Shown here piece by piece: positions 36,208-45,752 of a stretch of 64,000 nucleotides of DNA. The position numbers and the translations under genes are program-made. The DNA comes from an uncultured Granulosicoccaceae bacterium (GTDB lineage Bacteria > Pseudomonadota > Gammaproteobacteria > Granulosicoccales > Granulosicoccaceae), in the NCBI GenBank assembly GCA_937998875.1, contig CALLBO010000018.1, positions 50,722-114,721 on the forward strand, given 5' to 3'. Every line of letters starts with the position of its first letter. The first letter of the stretch is position 1. The notes beneath the pieces are model-generated. The model searched no databases and was not told the origin of the DNA. It saw only the letters and a list, made by a program, of their open reading frames with translations.

Positions 36208-37308
36208 TCAGACCGCAGCCTCAAGATCTCCGCTGGCCAGCTTAAAACACAATTCAATCAACTTTGCGCAAAGTATTTGGTTGCTTTTAATTACTTCAGA
36301 CCCGTTTAGTAATCGTTGCTCAACCTCTTGAGAAATGAAACTCAGTATTTCTGGCTTAGTAATCTCATCGGCAGGCTCAAAGTATGATTCGTCCAATTCA
36401 TACTGGCGACATAAACTACTATTTGAGCCGAAATAGTATGTATCTATGTAGGATTTTAAATTATCCATAAAGCTGGAAACATCCTTGTCAACCGGGCTCA
36501 TCCTGGCAGATAACAACTGAATAATCTCATTACTTGCATGCGGGCGTGGTACATCAAAACCCAGCATCACTGCCAGGTTAGTCGCCTCAATAACATCCGC
36601 ATGGAAACTCACATTGGTGGTCTTTTCTGTTGCATCGCCCACCGCGGAATGCAGTGAAAGTTCCGCCTTGTCACAGAAGTCTTCTATTAGATTGATATTC
36701 GTCTCTTTACCTGGGAGCACACCACACCTTACTTTGACATCAAACTCAGCCAATAACTTCGAAAGACTATCGTACGAGCTGAACCAGTTATGTATGCTTT
36801 GCCCGCTGAGTTGCCGGGCACTGTGAAAATCGTTTGCAATGGATGCGATTAGCTGCCTTTCCAGGCCGGAAAATAGAAATGCATCAAAACCTAAATCGCC
36901 CAATACACTGTTAACCTCCTGAACTCTATCTACAGAACGGAACATCCATTGTGAATACGCAGACACTAAATAATCAGATTGCCTTCGTGAGTAACCAACG
37001 ACAATAATATCTGACATATTATCCCTGGCCAGAGCACAGATATTTTTAACTGCACAGGGAGCCTGAAACAAAAACTCATGACTGAGAATAAGAGTGCCGT
37101 CGCCAATTTTGGCTTTTGACAATTGCTCCGCAAAAGCAGGTGAGACCGAATTGTCCAGCTCCTCACAGTTCAGTTGATTGATCGCTACGGGATCCAGCAA
37201 GCTATATGTCGTACTCTGATCACAGGGCTTTTCGTGACTGGCAAAAAACTGTTGAATCGTTGACGACCCGCACTTTCCAGGACCAATATGTAAAACTAAC
37301 TTTGCCAT
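36208..37308 (-). CDS. Sulfotransferase-like P-loop protein
   Basis: 366-residue protein opening with LVLHIGPGKCGSSTIQQFFA, a 5'-phosphosulfate-binding loop of the sulfotransferase superfamily (HIGxxKxGSSxIQ). A second typical segment, DIIVVGYSRRQSDYLVSAYS, resembles the 3'-phosphate-binding region. The C-terminal half is divergent and gives no family clue. Probably cytoplasmic, using PAPS. The acceptor is unknown, and no polysaccharide cluster adjoins it. Confidence 0.75.
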   Translation of the reverse strand: MAKLVLHIGPGKCGSSTIQQFFASHEKPCDQSTTYSLLDPVAINQLNCEELDNSVSPAFAEQLSKAKIGDGTLILSHEFLFQAPCAVKNICALARDNMSDIIVVGYSRRQSDYLVSAYSQWMFRSVDRVQEVNSVLGDLGFDAFLFSGLERQLIASIANDFHSARQLSGQSIHNWFSSYDSLSKLLAEFDVKVRCGVLPGKETNINLIEDFCDKAELSLHSAVGDATEKTTNVSFHADVIEATNLAVMLGFDVPRPHASNEIIQLLSARMSPVDKDVSSFMDNLKSYIDTYYFGSNSSLCRQYELDESYFEPADEITKPEILSFISQEVEQRLLNGSEVIKSNQILCAKLIELCFKLASGDLEAAV

Positions 37309-37461
37309 AGAACTGTATTCTTTCGCTTAAGCTGCTGCATATTGTATGTTTTTATCTTCCGTAGACAATAACTCTGAAAATTAGCAGTGGCATCCTTTCA
37401 GCCACCCGGCCGCAATTTCATCACATAATAAATACTAAGATGTGCTCATGGTTTCCGACAT

Positions 37462-38238
37462 TCAGGGACAGATGTAGCTGTCCTGTTCATTACAATTGTA
37501 AAAACCCGTATCGTGATTGTAGGAGGTCGGCCGAGTCTCTTGAGTGGTACCGGAAGCACCCGCAGGGTACACCGTGGTCCAGGCGGTCAATGGCAATCCA
37601 AACCAAAGATTCCCCTGACTGTTTTTTAGAATTACATCATAAATAGTGATAGGAAGCGGCGCGCTAGTGGTTGGCACGTTGGTGGTGCCCGTGGCGTGGT
37701 GCCACACAAAAAAGTCATCGCAGGCATCAACTTCTACGCTTACTCCCTTCTGCCACGTGGTGATCCCACAATAACTGAGTTGGTTTGCCTGATCGACTTC
37801 CCTATCCTGCAACAAGGTTACGGAAACTGAAGTGGTTGTGGCATCTATGTTGTAGGTGTCCAAGCCCGGGTGATCATGCATTGCGTCAAATTCCTCTGCC
37901 GCAGCGGTCAGAGAAAAGTTACCCGTCTTACTGATCTCAAATGCAAGTGTCTTGCAACGGTCCGCAGCTTCATTCGCCCAGCCGTAATACTTCAACAGTT
38001 TTAACTCAAAAGTATCAGCGTCAAACGATATCAGTCTCTCCGTACCACCTTCGTAATAATCATACGATACACAGCCAAAATCTGCCCAGTCGCCAATCAG
38101 ACCCGCATCGTCTGCTAACACAACTTGAGGTTGCAACGCTGCAGCTGGCAACTCAGCGTCCTGTCCTCCGTCCCCGCTACAGGCAACTAGAGTAACTACC
38201 GAGATGAACGCTGCAGACAATCTTGATACGCGCGACAT
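37462..38238 (-). CDS. Hypothetical lipoprotein
   Basis: 258-residue predicted lipoprotein: MSRVSRLSAAFISVVTLVAC, followed by SGDGGQDAE, a lipobox with an acidic linker. It is rich in Tyr, Asp and Cys pairs (CVSYDYYEGG, YCGITTW, CDDFFVWHH, FYNCNEQDSYICP), suggesting a disulfide-stabilised beta domain. No family recognised. The start at 38238 gives the signal peptide directly at the N-terminus. Confidence 0.65.
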   Translation of the reverse strand: MSRVSRLSAAFISVVTLVACSGDGGQDAELPAAALQPQVVLADDAGLIGDWADFGCVSYDYYEGGTERLISFDADTFELKLLKYYGWANEAADRCKTLAFEISKTGNFSLTAAAEEFDAMHDHPGLDTYNIDATTTSVSVTLLQDREVDQANQLSYCGITTWQKGVSVEVDACDDFFVWHHATGTTNVPTTSAPLPITIYDVILKNSQGNLWFGLPLTAWTTVYPAGASGTTQETRPTSYNHDTGFYNCNEQDSYICP

Positions 38239-38375
38239 TTTTGTTGAACCCACCAGTTGCCAGGTAATGGGCTGACGCATGTATTATGCCTCCCGGCGTC
38301 AATAAGCTGTCATACGGAGATGAACAGGCAGGAAGGAACAGGCAGGAATAATTAGTACCGAAGCACATTCCCTGC

Positions 38376-38636
38376 TTATTGCATAGATAACAACCGATCC
38401 AGCTCACCACTGGCATCCAGTGCCATCAGATCTTCGTCACCACCAATCGGTGTGTTATTAATCAATATCTGGGGTACTTTCTTGCGCCCGCAGCGGCGCA
38501 ACATCTCTGCGCGCTCAAGCGGCATAAGATCAATGAGATACTCAGCGTAGTCGATTTGTCTTTCATCCAGCAACTGTCGGGCAGCCAGACAATGCCGACA
38601 AAAGCTGGTTCCGTAAATTTCAACCTTCGCAGCCAT
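38376..38636 (-). CDS. grxC: Glutaredoxin 3-like
   Basis: 86-residue class I glutaredoxin with active site CRHC (YGTSFCRHCLAARQLLDE), the cis-Pro motif KKVPQILIN and the glutathione-binding GGDEDLMALDASGEL. Length and motif order match GrxC. It reduces protein disulfides and mixed disulfides with glutathione. Thirty bp separate it from the upstream hypothetical gene on the same strand, so they may be cotranscribed. Confidence 0.93.
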   Translation of the reverse strand: MAAKVEIYGTSFCRHCLAARQLLDERQIDYAEYLIDLMPLERAEMLRRCGRKKVPQILINNTPIGGDEDLMALDASGELDRLLSMQ

Positions 38637-38666
38637 TACTTATCCAGAAACCTGAATCACACGCAT

Positions 38667-39224
38667 TCAGCTCAGTTCATCCAGATCTGTGCTTGAAAGC
38701 AGTGTATTAAAGAAAGGAGCATAGGTCAGTACCGCACCCTGCTGCATACCAAGGGCATTGAATGCTCCCACGACTTGATCAAGCAACTCTCTGCTATCCG
38801 GTGCTTCAGAGAGCTGACGCAGGGCTGCCAGCATCTCTTCAATGCTCGTTGGGTCCAGATTGGTTTCCAGCATACGAATAGTAGTGCAGACCTGCTCTTG
38901 TGTGATCTCTGACTCCCGGTTCGCTGCATCAAGTTGACCGAAGCTCTCTTCCCTGATTCGCTGCTGAACAGTGCTAATAAACTTCGCAAAAGTCCCTGGA
39001 ACCGGCAGATCGATAAACAGCTTGATCAGCGCTTCACGATTTACTTCACTCACAAAATACATCATCGATCCATCTACAACTGGCTCTGGGGCCAATACCG
39101 ACAGTACGACTGCTAGTTCCTCGTCGGCAAACTGATTCTTGATCCGGTACTCGATCATATCGTCTACCAGCTCGAATTCACGGGATCCGAGATCTGGGTG
39201 TTTTTGAACTATCCGGTTGGTCAT
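38667..39224 (-). CDS. Hypothetical helical protein
   Basis: 185-residue acidic, mostly helical protein (MTNRIVQKHPDLGSREFELV ... DPTSIEEMLAALRQLSEAPD ... LTYAPFFNTLLSSTDLDELS). No signal peptide, membrane segment or recognised domain. The start at 39224 avoids an improbable Arg/Ser-rich extension to 39287, but no strong ribosome-binding site decides it. It lies immediately upstream of the glutaredoxin gene. Confidence 0.6.
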   Translation of the reverse strand: MTNRIVQKHPDLGSREFELVDDMIEYRIKNQFADEELAVVLSVLAPEPVVDGSMMYFVSEVNREALIKLFIDLPVPGTFAKFISTVQQRIREESFGQLDAANRESEITQEQVCTTIRMLETNLDPTSIEEMLAALRQLSEAPDSRELLDQVVGAFNALGMQQGAVLTYAPFFNTLLSSTDLDELS

Positions 39225-39364
39225 CGCTTCTATATTGCCCGATAAAAGGGAGGTAGAACGACGAGAAGCCCTACAATTTCGGCCCACATCGCATAAAAAC
39301 AGAACAGGTTTGAAAGATCACTTCATAGACATTGAGATTTTATAACAACAGGGATCAGCCAATT

Positions 39365-40402
39365 TTACTCGCCTTGCACAACACCTTGACTTTGAGCATA
39401 GGAGATAGGTGGATATTTTGGCGGGTTATCTTCACTACAACAACTCGGAATACAACTCATCACATAGTGAGGATTGGCGTTGAAGAAAAACGGAATAGAA
39501 TAACGTGATTCTTTACCGACGTTATTATTGGCAAAGTGCCGTGTACTTAAAAACCGATCATTACTCCAGTGTTTCAGTAGCTCGCCTGTGTTGACGATAA
39601 ACCCATCTTCAATCACCGGGGCGTTGACCCATACCTGCCGGCGTTCACTAAACACCGTTAAACCTGGATTATCCTGCGCCAGTATTGTGCAGAACGAAGT
39701 ATCCACGTGCGGTGATATGCCATAGCCACTTTCAGCGTCAAACTGAGTCGCCGGATAATGCGTCATTCGCAAACGATACAAAGGGGTATTGAACGCGTCG
39801 TTGAAAAATTCCTTTTCAACGCCCAGCGCTCTTGCATAGATTGGCAACATGCGCTTGCCCAACGATTCCATTTGACGCGCATAGCGTTCAACTATGGCAC
39901 GAAATTCCGGCAAAATACTATTATCAGGCCACTGGTTATCGTCCATGCCTAACTTATCATCACATTTTAAGATAAAGGCTTCATTCAGATTGCCAGTGTC
40001 TCGTGCAGGCAGTTTTCGATTTTTAAAAGGCAAATAGCCCATACCACCCACAGGCCAACCAGGGCGATCCATTAGCAGTGTATTTTTACTTTCAATCGAA
40101 AGACCATGGAACTGGCGAACCTGCTCAAACGTTTCTTCTACATCTGATCTGCTAATTTGATGCCCCACAATAGAGTAAAAACCAGTTTCCTCACAGGCAA
40201 CTCTGAGTTGCTCGGCAACATTCTCAAGCTCACGATCCTCACCACTCGCAAAGTAGGCTTCCAGGTCAATGACCGGGATATCGTCAGCTTTGGCGGTTTC
40301 GGGTTGCGACGTATCCCATTGTTCCGACTCACTTTTAAGTTTTTCTTCTTTGGCCTTCGCATCGAAGCTGTTATCGGCCGATTCGCTTTCTGAGGATGTC
40401 AT
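39365..40402 (-). CDS. 2-oxoglutarate/Fe(II)-dependent oxygenase (isopenicillin-N-synthase-like)
   Basis: 345-residue non-haem iron oxygenase of the IPNS-like superfamily. An N-terminal DIOX_N-type segment (DIPVIDLEAYFASGEDRELE, CEETGFYSIVGHQI) precedes the jelly-roll core. Iron ligands are His and Asp in ISPHVDTSF and the distal His in RFLSTRHFANN, followed by RYSIPFFF, whose Arg binds 2-oxoglutarate. The first 40 residues are charged and low-complexity (SSESESADN). The start at 40402 removes a hydrophobic upstream extension unlikely in a cytosolic enzyme. The substrate is unknown. Confidence 0.88.
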   Translation of the reverse strand: MTSSESESADNSFDAKAKEEKLKSESEQWDTSQPETAKADDIPVIDLEAYFASGEDRELENVAEQLRVACEETGFYSIVGHQISRSDVEETFEQVRQFHGLSIESKNTLLMDRPGWPVGGMGYLPFKNRKLPARDTGNLNEAFILKCDDKLGMDDNQWPDNSILPEFRAIVERYARQMESLGKRMLPIYARALGVEKEFFNDAFNTPLYRLRMTHYPATQFDAESGYGISPHVDTSFCTILAQDNPGLTVFSERRQVWVNAPVIEDGFIVNTGELLKHWSNDRFLSTRHFANNNVGKESRYSIPFFFNANPHYVMSCIPSCCSEDNPPKYPPISYAQSQGVVQGE

Positions 40403-40641
40403 GACTTCGGGCCAGCGCCTTGTATAGATCAACAATCCTGATACTAACACCAGTATCAAAAAACTGCTCTGTGTGGCGATTGTCAGCTAAGAATATTTTA
40501 CGAGCGCTTCAACACCGGGACCACGCCCGGCCCTCCCCTGGATAAAGAGCATTTCCAACACGATCAATGTTGTGTAACCTTTAAACCTCGGCAACAAGCA
40601 GGATAGCGTTGCTGTTCTTGTATAAATCATTGGAGGAATTT

Positions 40642-42783
40642 ATGACTGCAACTACTATTTGTAAACGGTATTGCTTGCCTGGCATTGCCGTGTCTTTTTT
40701 ATGTATGTCACCACTTGGCGCACAAGAAGTGACAACCACTGCAATAGAACCTGCCTCCTGTGTCGACACAGATGGTGATGGCTGGGGATGGGATGGCACA
40801 CAATCATGCCGAATAGCCTGTGTCGATACCGATGGTGACGGCTGGGGGTGGGATGGAACGCAGTCATGCCGCGTGATCACAGCCTGTATCGACTCTGATG
40901 GCGACGGCTATGGATGGAATGGAGTTGAAACCTGCTTTGTTACCTGCGAAGACAGCGACGGTGACGGTTATGGTTGGGATGGATCGCAAACCTGCCTGGT
41001 CGACTACTCACTCGGTATTCCCGCGGGACAAGCAGGCTTCAGTGAGGGGATCGTGACTGCTGCCCACCCGCTGGCTGCAGCTGCCGGTTCAAAAGTACTC
41101 GAAGACGGCGGCAACGCTGTTGATGCTGCTGTTGTAGTGCAGTTTGTCCTGAACGTGGTAGAACCAACTTCATCTGGCATTGGCGGAGGTGGGTTTATGG
41201 GCATTCACCAAGCAGACACTAACCAAACCTTCTTCATTGATTCACGCGAGAAAGCACCTGCCGCCGCCAGCGCGACACAGTATCTCGATTGCGAACCCAA
41301 CTGCACAGGCCTTGAAACTCGTGACAATGTCATTGGTGGCTTTACCGATATAGCAACCAGTGGTTTAGGTGTTGGCGTACCGGGCACTCTACTTGGTGCA
41401 GCACACGCGCTGGAACAGTATGGCACTTTAACACTGGCAGAAGCGTTGCAACCCGCTATCACACTCGCAGAAGAGGGTTTTGCCATCAACGAACGGCTCG
41501 CGTCTCTCACAGAGAGCTCGCGCACCTCCTTCTGGCCTGAGACATCTTCAAAATTCCGCACCGCATCTGGTGACCCGCTTTCGGAAGGCTTCTTATTAGT
41601 ACAACCGGATTTGGCAAAGACTTTTAAATTGATCGCAACCGAAGGTGTTGATGTTTTTTATACCGGTGAAATCGCTGATGCCATCGTTGACGCACAACTG
41701 CGCTTTCGCGACACAGTGGGAGACAAGGGCGCAGGCCGTATGAGTCAGGATGATCTCGCCGCTTACCTGAACGCTGGTGTAGACGAACGCGCGCCTGTAT
41801 CGAGTGACTACCGTGGTTATACGATCTTTGGCATGCCACCTCCCTCATCAGGCGGACTGACTGTCGGACAAATTCTTGAGTGTCTTGAGCAATTCCCGAT
41901 GGGTGATAGCAGTCTGGGCTTTGGCCCGGGTGCTGCCAACACGCTGCATGTCATGGTAGAAGCCATGCGCCAGGCATTCTCCAGTCGATCAGTATGGATG
42001 GGTGATACAGATTTTGTCGATTTGCCAATTGCAGGGCTTCTTAACGCAGACTATCTCGCACCGCGATGCGCACAGATTCTGGTTGATCAACGCATAGCAG
42101 ATGATGACATACAGCCTGGTGATCCACGTCAGTTTGATCCGGCCTTCAGTACTACTGCCGAGGCCACCGTAACCAACGGCACTGAAGGCACGGTAGGAAT
42201 CGACACCACACATTTCACCGTGATAGATCGCAACGGCAATGTCGTCTCATGGACCTCTACCATTGAAGGTACGTGGGGCTCAGGTATTACTGTGCCAGGC
42301 TACGGCTTTTTGTTAAACAACGAGCTGACCGACTTTAACTTCCTGCCTCAGGCAGATGCCAATCCGGATGATTTTAAACCAGGCGCCAACGATGTCGCGC
42401 CAGGCAAACGCCCGCGTAGCAGCATGGCACCTACCATGGTGTTTCGCGATGACAACTTCATCGCCGCCTACGGATCACCGGGAGGCTCTACCATCATCAA
42501 CTCAGTAGTGAATATAACAGTCAACCTGATAGACCACGGCATGTCTATACAAGATGCGATCGATGCACCTAGGGTAAGTTCTTCCGGTGGCAGCATTGCC
42601 TATGAAGCAGCCTTCGACACATCGGCACTTGATCAGTTGACTGCACTAGGCCACACATTGCGAGATTCACCCAGCGTAATCGGATCAGTGCAAGCCGTAG
42701 TGGTTGATCAGCAGAACGGTGCGCAACATGGTGGTGCAGACAGTCGCCGTGCAGGCAGCGTTGCAGGACTACCTCGACCGTAG
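40642..42783 (+). CDS. ggt: Gamma-glutamyltransferase with N-terminal GWGW cysteine repeats
   Basis: 713-residue exported GGT. The ATG at 40642 has a strong GGAGG five bases upstream, and the signal peptide ends near LGAQE (residue 29). Four repeats of the form C-x-D-x-DGDGWGWDG-x2-SC lie at about 40-57, 60-77, 82-98 and 102-118. The GGT proenzyme follows: VEPTSSGIGGGGFM, FIDSREKAPAAA, GLGVGVPG, then the autocleavage site with Thr near 521 in GTVGIDTTHFTV and GYGFLLNNELTDF. Substrate-binding RPRSSMAPTMVF and GSPGGSTIINSVVN are present. Cleavage at TTHF should yield two subunits. The repeats are unusual for GGT and match those of the GH18-like protein. Confidence 0.93.
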   Translation: MTATTICKRYCLPGIAVSFLCMSPLGAQEVTTTAIEPASCVDTDGDGWGWDGTQSCRIACVDTDGDGWGWDGTQSCRVITACIDSDGDGYGWNGVETCFVTCEDSDGDGYGWDGSQTCLVDYSLGIPAGQAGFSEGIVTAAHPLAAAAGSKVLEDGGNAVDAAVVVQFVLNVVEPTSSGIGGGGFMGIHQADTNQTFFIDSREKAPAAASATQYLDCEPNCTGLETRDNVIGGFTDIATSGLGVGVPGTLLGAAHALEQYGTLTLAEALQPAITLAEEGFAINERLASLTESSRTSFWPETSSKFRTASGDPLSEGFLLVQPDLAKTFKLIATEGVDVFYTGEIADAIVDAQLRFRDTVGDKGAGRMSQDDLAAYLNAGVDERAPVSSDYRGYTIFGMPPPSSGGLTVGQILECLEQFPMGDSSLGFGPGAANTLHVMVEAMRQAFSSRSVWMGDTDFVDLPIAGLLNADYLAPRCAQILVDQRIADDDIQPGDPRQFDPAFSTTAEATVTNGTEGTVGIDTTHFTVIDRNGNVVSWTSTIEGTWGSGITVPGYGFLLNNELTDFNFLPQADANPDDFKPGANDVAPGKRPRSSMAPTMVFRDDNFIAAYGSPGGSTIINSVVNITVNLIDHGMSIQDAIDAPRVSSSGGSIAYEAAFDTSALDQLTALGHTLRDSPSVIGSVQAVVVDQQNGAQHGGADSRRAGSVAGLPRP

Positions 42784-42795
42784 CGAGATGACTAT

Positions 42796-42819
42796 GTTGT
42801 GCCTCATTTGAGGCACAAC
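42796..42819 (+). terminator. Probable terminator hairpin after ggt
   Basis: A perfect 11-bp stem (GTTGTGCCTCA and its complement) with a 2-nt loop lies 12 bp after the ggt stop codon. The following AGCTTTATC is only weakly T-rich, so termination may be incomplete. Confidence 0.65.
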
Positions 42820-42945
42820 AGCTTTATCTCACAGATTGAACTTTGCAGTCGACACAGCTGGAAATAGGCACGGCTGATACTAAACCGACTTACCGGTGGT
42901 GCCCTGCAAGTGTCAAAATTGACAAAAATATTGTTAACGCCACGA

Positions 42946-43458
42946 TCATTTTAGTGGATGCGGGATAAGCACAAAATCTTTCCCAGGGGTGTGACAACCA
43001 AAACACAAAGGTACGCCATTGTCACTGGCAACAACATTCGAGTCTGCCGTGTTGCCTAATATTTCGTACCAGAACCATCCCTGTCCGCCATTGCTGTCGT
43101 CATCTGTTTTCAAAGACACAGCCCAGCCGTTTAAATCACCATTGGCGTCCAGTAGTTCTTTTACCGCGGCGGATCCTTTTGGATGGGCATCTGAGTTAGC
43201 AGCCAGTGATTCATTTAGTACCCGGTTTAAATATGCAATTACGCTAACCGGATGAGGTCCGGCAGATTGGTGCGGGGCGGATTCTGATGCCCAGTCTTTA
43301 TAGCTGCGATCAGAAAGCCACTGAAAAAGCATATCCTTGTCAGTAGGTGGAGTTTCATTGGCAATCGTCATTTTTGGTGCAAATAGAACGGTTACCACCG
43401 CCAAAGTAGTGAATAGTGATAGTGACCATTTTTTAGAATACGAGTTAAGTAATTCCAT
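42946..43458 (-). CDS. Periplasmic monohaem c-type protein
   Basis: 170-residue exported protein with signal peptide SLSLFTTLAVVTVLFAPKMT and one haem-binding motif CFGCH near residue 154 (VPLCFGCHTPGKDFVL). The segment GGQGWFWYEILGN before it is reminiscent of cytochrome P460-like or other small haem sensor proteins. Covalent haem attachment in the periplasm is expected; the electron partner is unknown. It is a single gene. Confidence 0.78.
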   Translation of the reverse strand: MELLNSYSKKWSLSLFTTLAVVTVLFAPKMTIANETPPTDKDMLFQWLSDRSYKDWASESAPHQSAGPHPVSVIAYLNRVLNESLAANSDAHPKGSAAVKELLDANGDLNGWAVSLKTDDDSNGGQGWFWYEILGNTADSNVVASDNGVPLCFGCHTPGKDFVLIPHPLK

Positions 43459-43729
43459 GCCTCTCTCCTTGTTTTATGATTACGCACTGCCTATTTTATT
43501 GCCTTGGCCCACCAGCGTACGAGCCATGATAATACGTTGCGGCTTGTTCGAGCACAAGGAAGGCAAAATCACTAACCGGACAAAGGTTTAGGACTATCAT
43601 TATCTACACAATATCCCGACACACCGGGATTTACATTGATCAATTGAACTTAAGGGATTACTAATAGTCTGCTCATCATATAACCGTGCCAGCAACACAG
43701 CAGTAACCCTCTAATCATATGAGACACTT

Positions 43730-44317
43730 ATGAAACTCAATCGCTTTAATCTTGCCACACTGATTGCTCCCATATCCATTGTGACGCTGGCGGCCTGCGG
43801 CGGTGGTTCAAGTTCAGGTAACAACGCAGGCAACAATACCGTTCCAGATAACAACCTAACCGAAGTTGTACTCTTTGACGAAACCACCGACGGCGACATT
43901 GCCAATGACCCCAATAACCCGCAGCCACTGCAGTTTATGCTCGGTGAGAATAGTATCAATGCAACAGTAGTTTCGCAGGATCTGGACTATCTAACTGTCA
44001 ACGTACCCGCGGGTAGTGAACTGACGGCTATCAAGCTTGTGAATTACTCCGCGAATGATCAATCGTTTATAGCGATCCAGGCGGGCTCTGTGTTTACTGA
44101 GTTACCGGATGATCCGGCGATTGGAAATCTACTGGGTTATACACATTTTGGTGTCGCTATGATTGGGTCAGATATCCTGCCTGGGCTGGGTCTTGGCGCA
44201 GGTGCACAGGGATTCACACCGCCACTGGAAGCCGGTGATTATAGTTTCTGGATTCAGGAGATCGGTTCCACAGAGATCAACTTCAGCCTGAACTTCGTCG
44301 TTGAATCTGCCAATTAA
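43730..44317 (+). CDS. Hypothetical lipoprotein
   Basis: 195-residue lipoprotein with lipobox LAAC followed by a GGGSSSGNN linker, typical of outer-membrane lipoproteins. The mature domain (VNVPAGSELTAIKLVNYSAN, LGYTHFGVAMIGSDIL, GDYSFWIQEIGSTEINFSLN) looks like an all-beta carbohydrate- or matrix-associated domain. No named family recognised. A broken fragment related to the C-terminal domain of the 57386 lipoprotein lies directly downstream. Confidence 0.75.
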   Translation: MKLNRFNLATLIAPISIVTLAACGGGSSSGNNAGNNTVPDNNLTEVVLFDETTDGDIANDPNNPQPLQFMLGENSINATVVSQDLDYLTVNVPAGSELTAIKLVNYSANDQSFIAIQAGSVFTELPDDPAIGNLLGYTHFGVAMIGSDILPGLGLGAGAQGFTPPLEAGDYSFWIQEIGSTEINFSLNFVVESAN

Positions 44318-44337
44318 GAACCGGATGTTCGGTTGAT

Positions 44338-44450
44338 ACTCAGTCTTTGAGCGTGTCGATCAGTTTTGATTTCACGACGGCTCGAGTGATCGGTGTTGAT
44401 TTCGATTTAGATCGGGAACGTTAAAAGAACGCATCGGTATCTATCCAACT
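44338..44450 (+). pseudogene. Fragment related to the C-terminal domain of the LruC-partner lipoprotein
   Basis: Translated in one frame, this stretch reads QSLSVSISFDFTTARVIGVD then FDLDRER, stop, KNASVSI. It aligns nearly residue for residue with QSLNVSSSFDFTTARTVVVD then FDLDQARGENASVSI in the lipoprotein gene at 57386-58069. It has no start, contains a TAA, and the similarity ends near 44450. It is a remnant of a duplicated or deleted gene. Confidence 0.75.
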
Positions 44451-44514
44451 TTCACTTTGCAATGTTAGTACGCATGTCGAGGTAGGTACTTTTTATGTAA
44501 GTTTGCAAAATAGC

Positions 44515-45750
44515 TCAGTCTGCAGATTCAAGCTGGCGCAACTTCGTGCTCAGAAACTTAGTGTTTGCAAGGCTCTGAGACCTTTCAATTGCCTCGGCAT
44601 AAGCAGCCCGTGCTTCTTCGCAGCGTCCGAGCCTGGTCAACACATGAGCACGAGCAGCGTACCACGGTTGAAATTCTGCAAGCTCTCCCTTAAGCGTTTC
44701 AATTTTATCCAGCGCCAGTTGTTCCTCTCCAAGTTCCGAAAGTACTACTGCCCAGTTCAACGCAACAACAGGGGTCGGTTCAAATTTCCAAAGCGAGTGA
44801 TAAAGGAAAGACATCTGTTTCCAATCCGGAGTCGGCTGAGCCATGTGACAATCAGCAAGAGCGGCTTTGATTTGAAATGGCCCCGGACTATTGCGCTTCA
44901 ATGCATTCTGCAACAGTTTGTTCGCTTGTTCCTTTTGCAGATGATTCCATAGTTGGCGATTTTGCTCGGCAACCGGAACACTGGCACCATCAGAATCAAC
45001 ACGGGCAACCTTGCGACACTGGGTAAAGAGCATCAAGGCAAAAGCCCCTTCAATTTCAGGATCCCCCGGGTTTAGTTCGTTAAGCAGCTGCACAAGAAAG
45101 AGTGCCTCTTCGCAAAAGTCACGCGACTCCGATTCTTGCTCGACATAACCTGTCGTGTATATCAGATAAATGGTCGACAATACGGTATCGAGTCGGGTAT
45201 CCCAGTGCTCTGGCTCAGGGATCGAAAAACCAATACCTTTTGATTTGATTTTAGTTTTAGCTCTGGAGATCCTCTGCCCGATAGTACTGTCCACGTCTAT
45301 AAAGACAGCCGCAATTTCTCGAGTCGTTAAGCCGCATACAGTACGCAAGGTCAAAGCGATGCGAGACTTTTCTTCCAGTGCCGGGTGACAACAGGCAAAG
45401 ATAAGGCGCAGGCGCTCATCCGGTATTTCCTCTGGATCGATATCTTCAACATATTTCATGGCTACATGACTCAGGTTCTCGGCTTTAATATCTTCTCTGC
45501 TTGAAGCCCTGATTCTGTCGATTCCCTTATTTAGCGCAACTCTCATCAACCAGGCCATCGGCGAGTTGGGTATTCCGGTCCGACCCCAATGACCTAACGC
45601 TGAAATCGATGCTTCCTGCAATGCATCCTCAGCGAGTTGAAAATCTCCCAACCGTGAAATTAAGCCAGCTAAAAGACGCCCCCTGTCATTGCGTATCACT
45701 TCATCCAGGGCTTTACCTACCGCAATAGTTTGGGGCGTCGTATTTTCCAC
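44515..45750 (-). CDS. ECF-type RNA polymerase sigma factor with TPR-like C-terminus (YciI-associated)
   Basis: 411-residue sigma factor of the group paired with YCII-domain proteins. Region 2 is in DRGRLLAGLISRLGDFQLAE and WLMRVALNKGIDRIRA. Region 4 is in RIALTLRTVCGLTTREIAAV with TIGQRISRAKTKIKSKGIGF. Residues about 190-411 are helical repeats (NELNPGDPEIEGAFALMLFT, FEPTPVVALNWAVVLSELGE), the extension that probably controls activity. It starts 3 bp after the YciI-like gene stop, indicating cotranscription with it and the MAPEG gene. Targets are unknown. Confidence 0.93.
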   Translation of the reverse strand: MENTTPQTIAVGKALDEVIRNDRGRLLAGLISRLGDFQLAEDALQEASISALGHWGRTGIPNSPMAWLMRVALNKGIDRIRASSREDIKAENLSHVAMKYVEDIDPEEIPDERLRLIFACCHPALEEKSRIALTLRTVCGLTTREIAAVFIDVDSTIGQRISRAKTKIKSKGIGFSIPEPEHWDTRLDTVLSTIYLIYTTGYVEQESESRDFCEEALFLVQLLNELNPGDPEIEGAFALMLFTQCRKVARVDSDGASVPVAEQNRQLWNHLQKEQANKLLQNALKRNSPGPFQIKAALADCHMAQPTPDWKQMSFLYHSLWKFEPTPVVALNWAVVLSELGEEQLALDKIETLKGELAEFQPWYAARAHVLTRLGRCEEARAAYAEAIERSQSLANTKFLSTKLRQLESAD

Positions 45751-45752
45751 TG

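Noticed and set aside
43611..43628. Hairpin ATCCCG/CGGGAT as a terminator or operator
   Set aside because: The stem is only six base pairs, has no T-run, and has no gene end close by.
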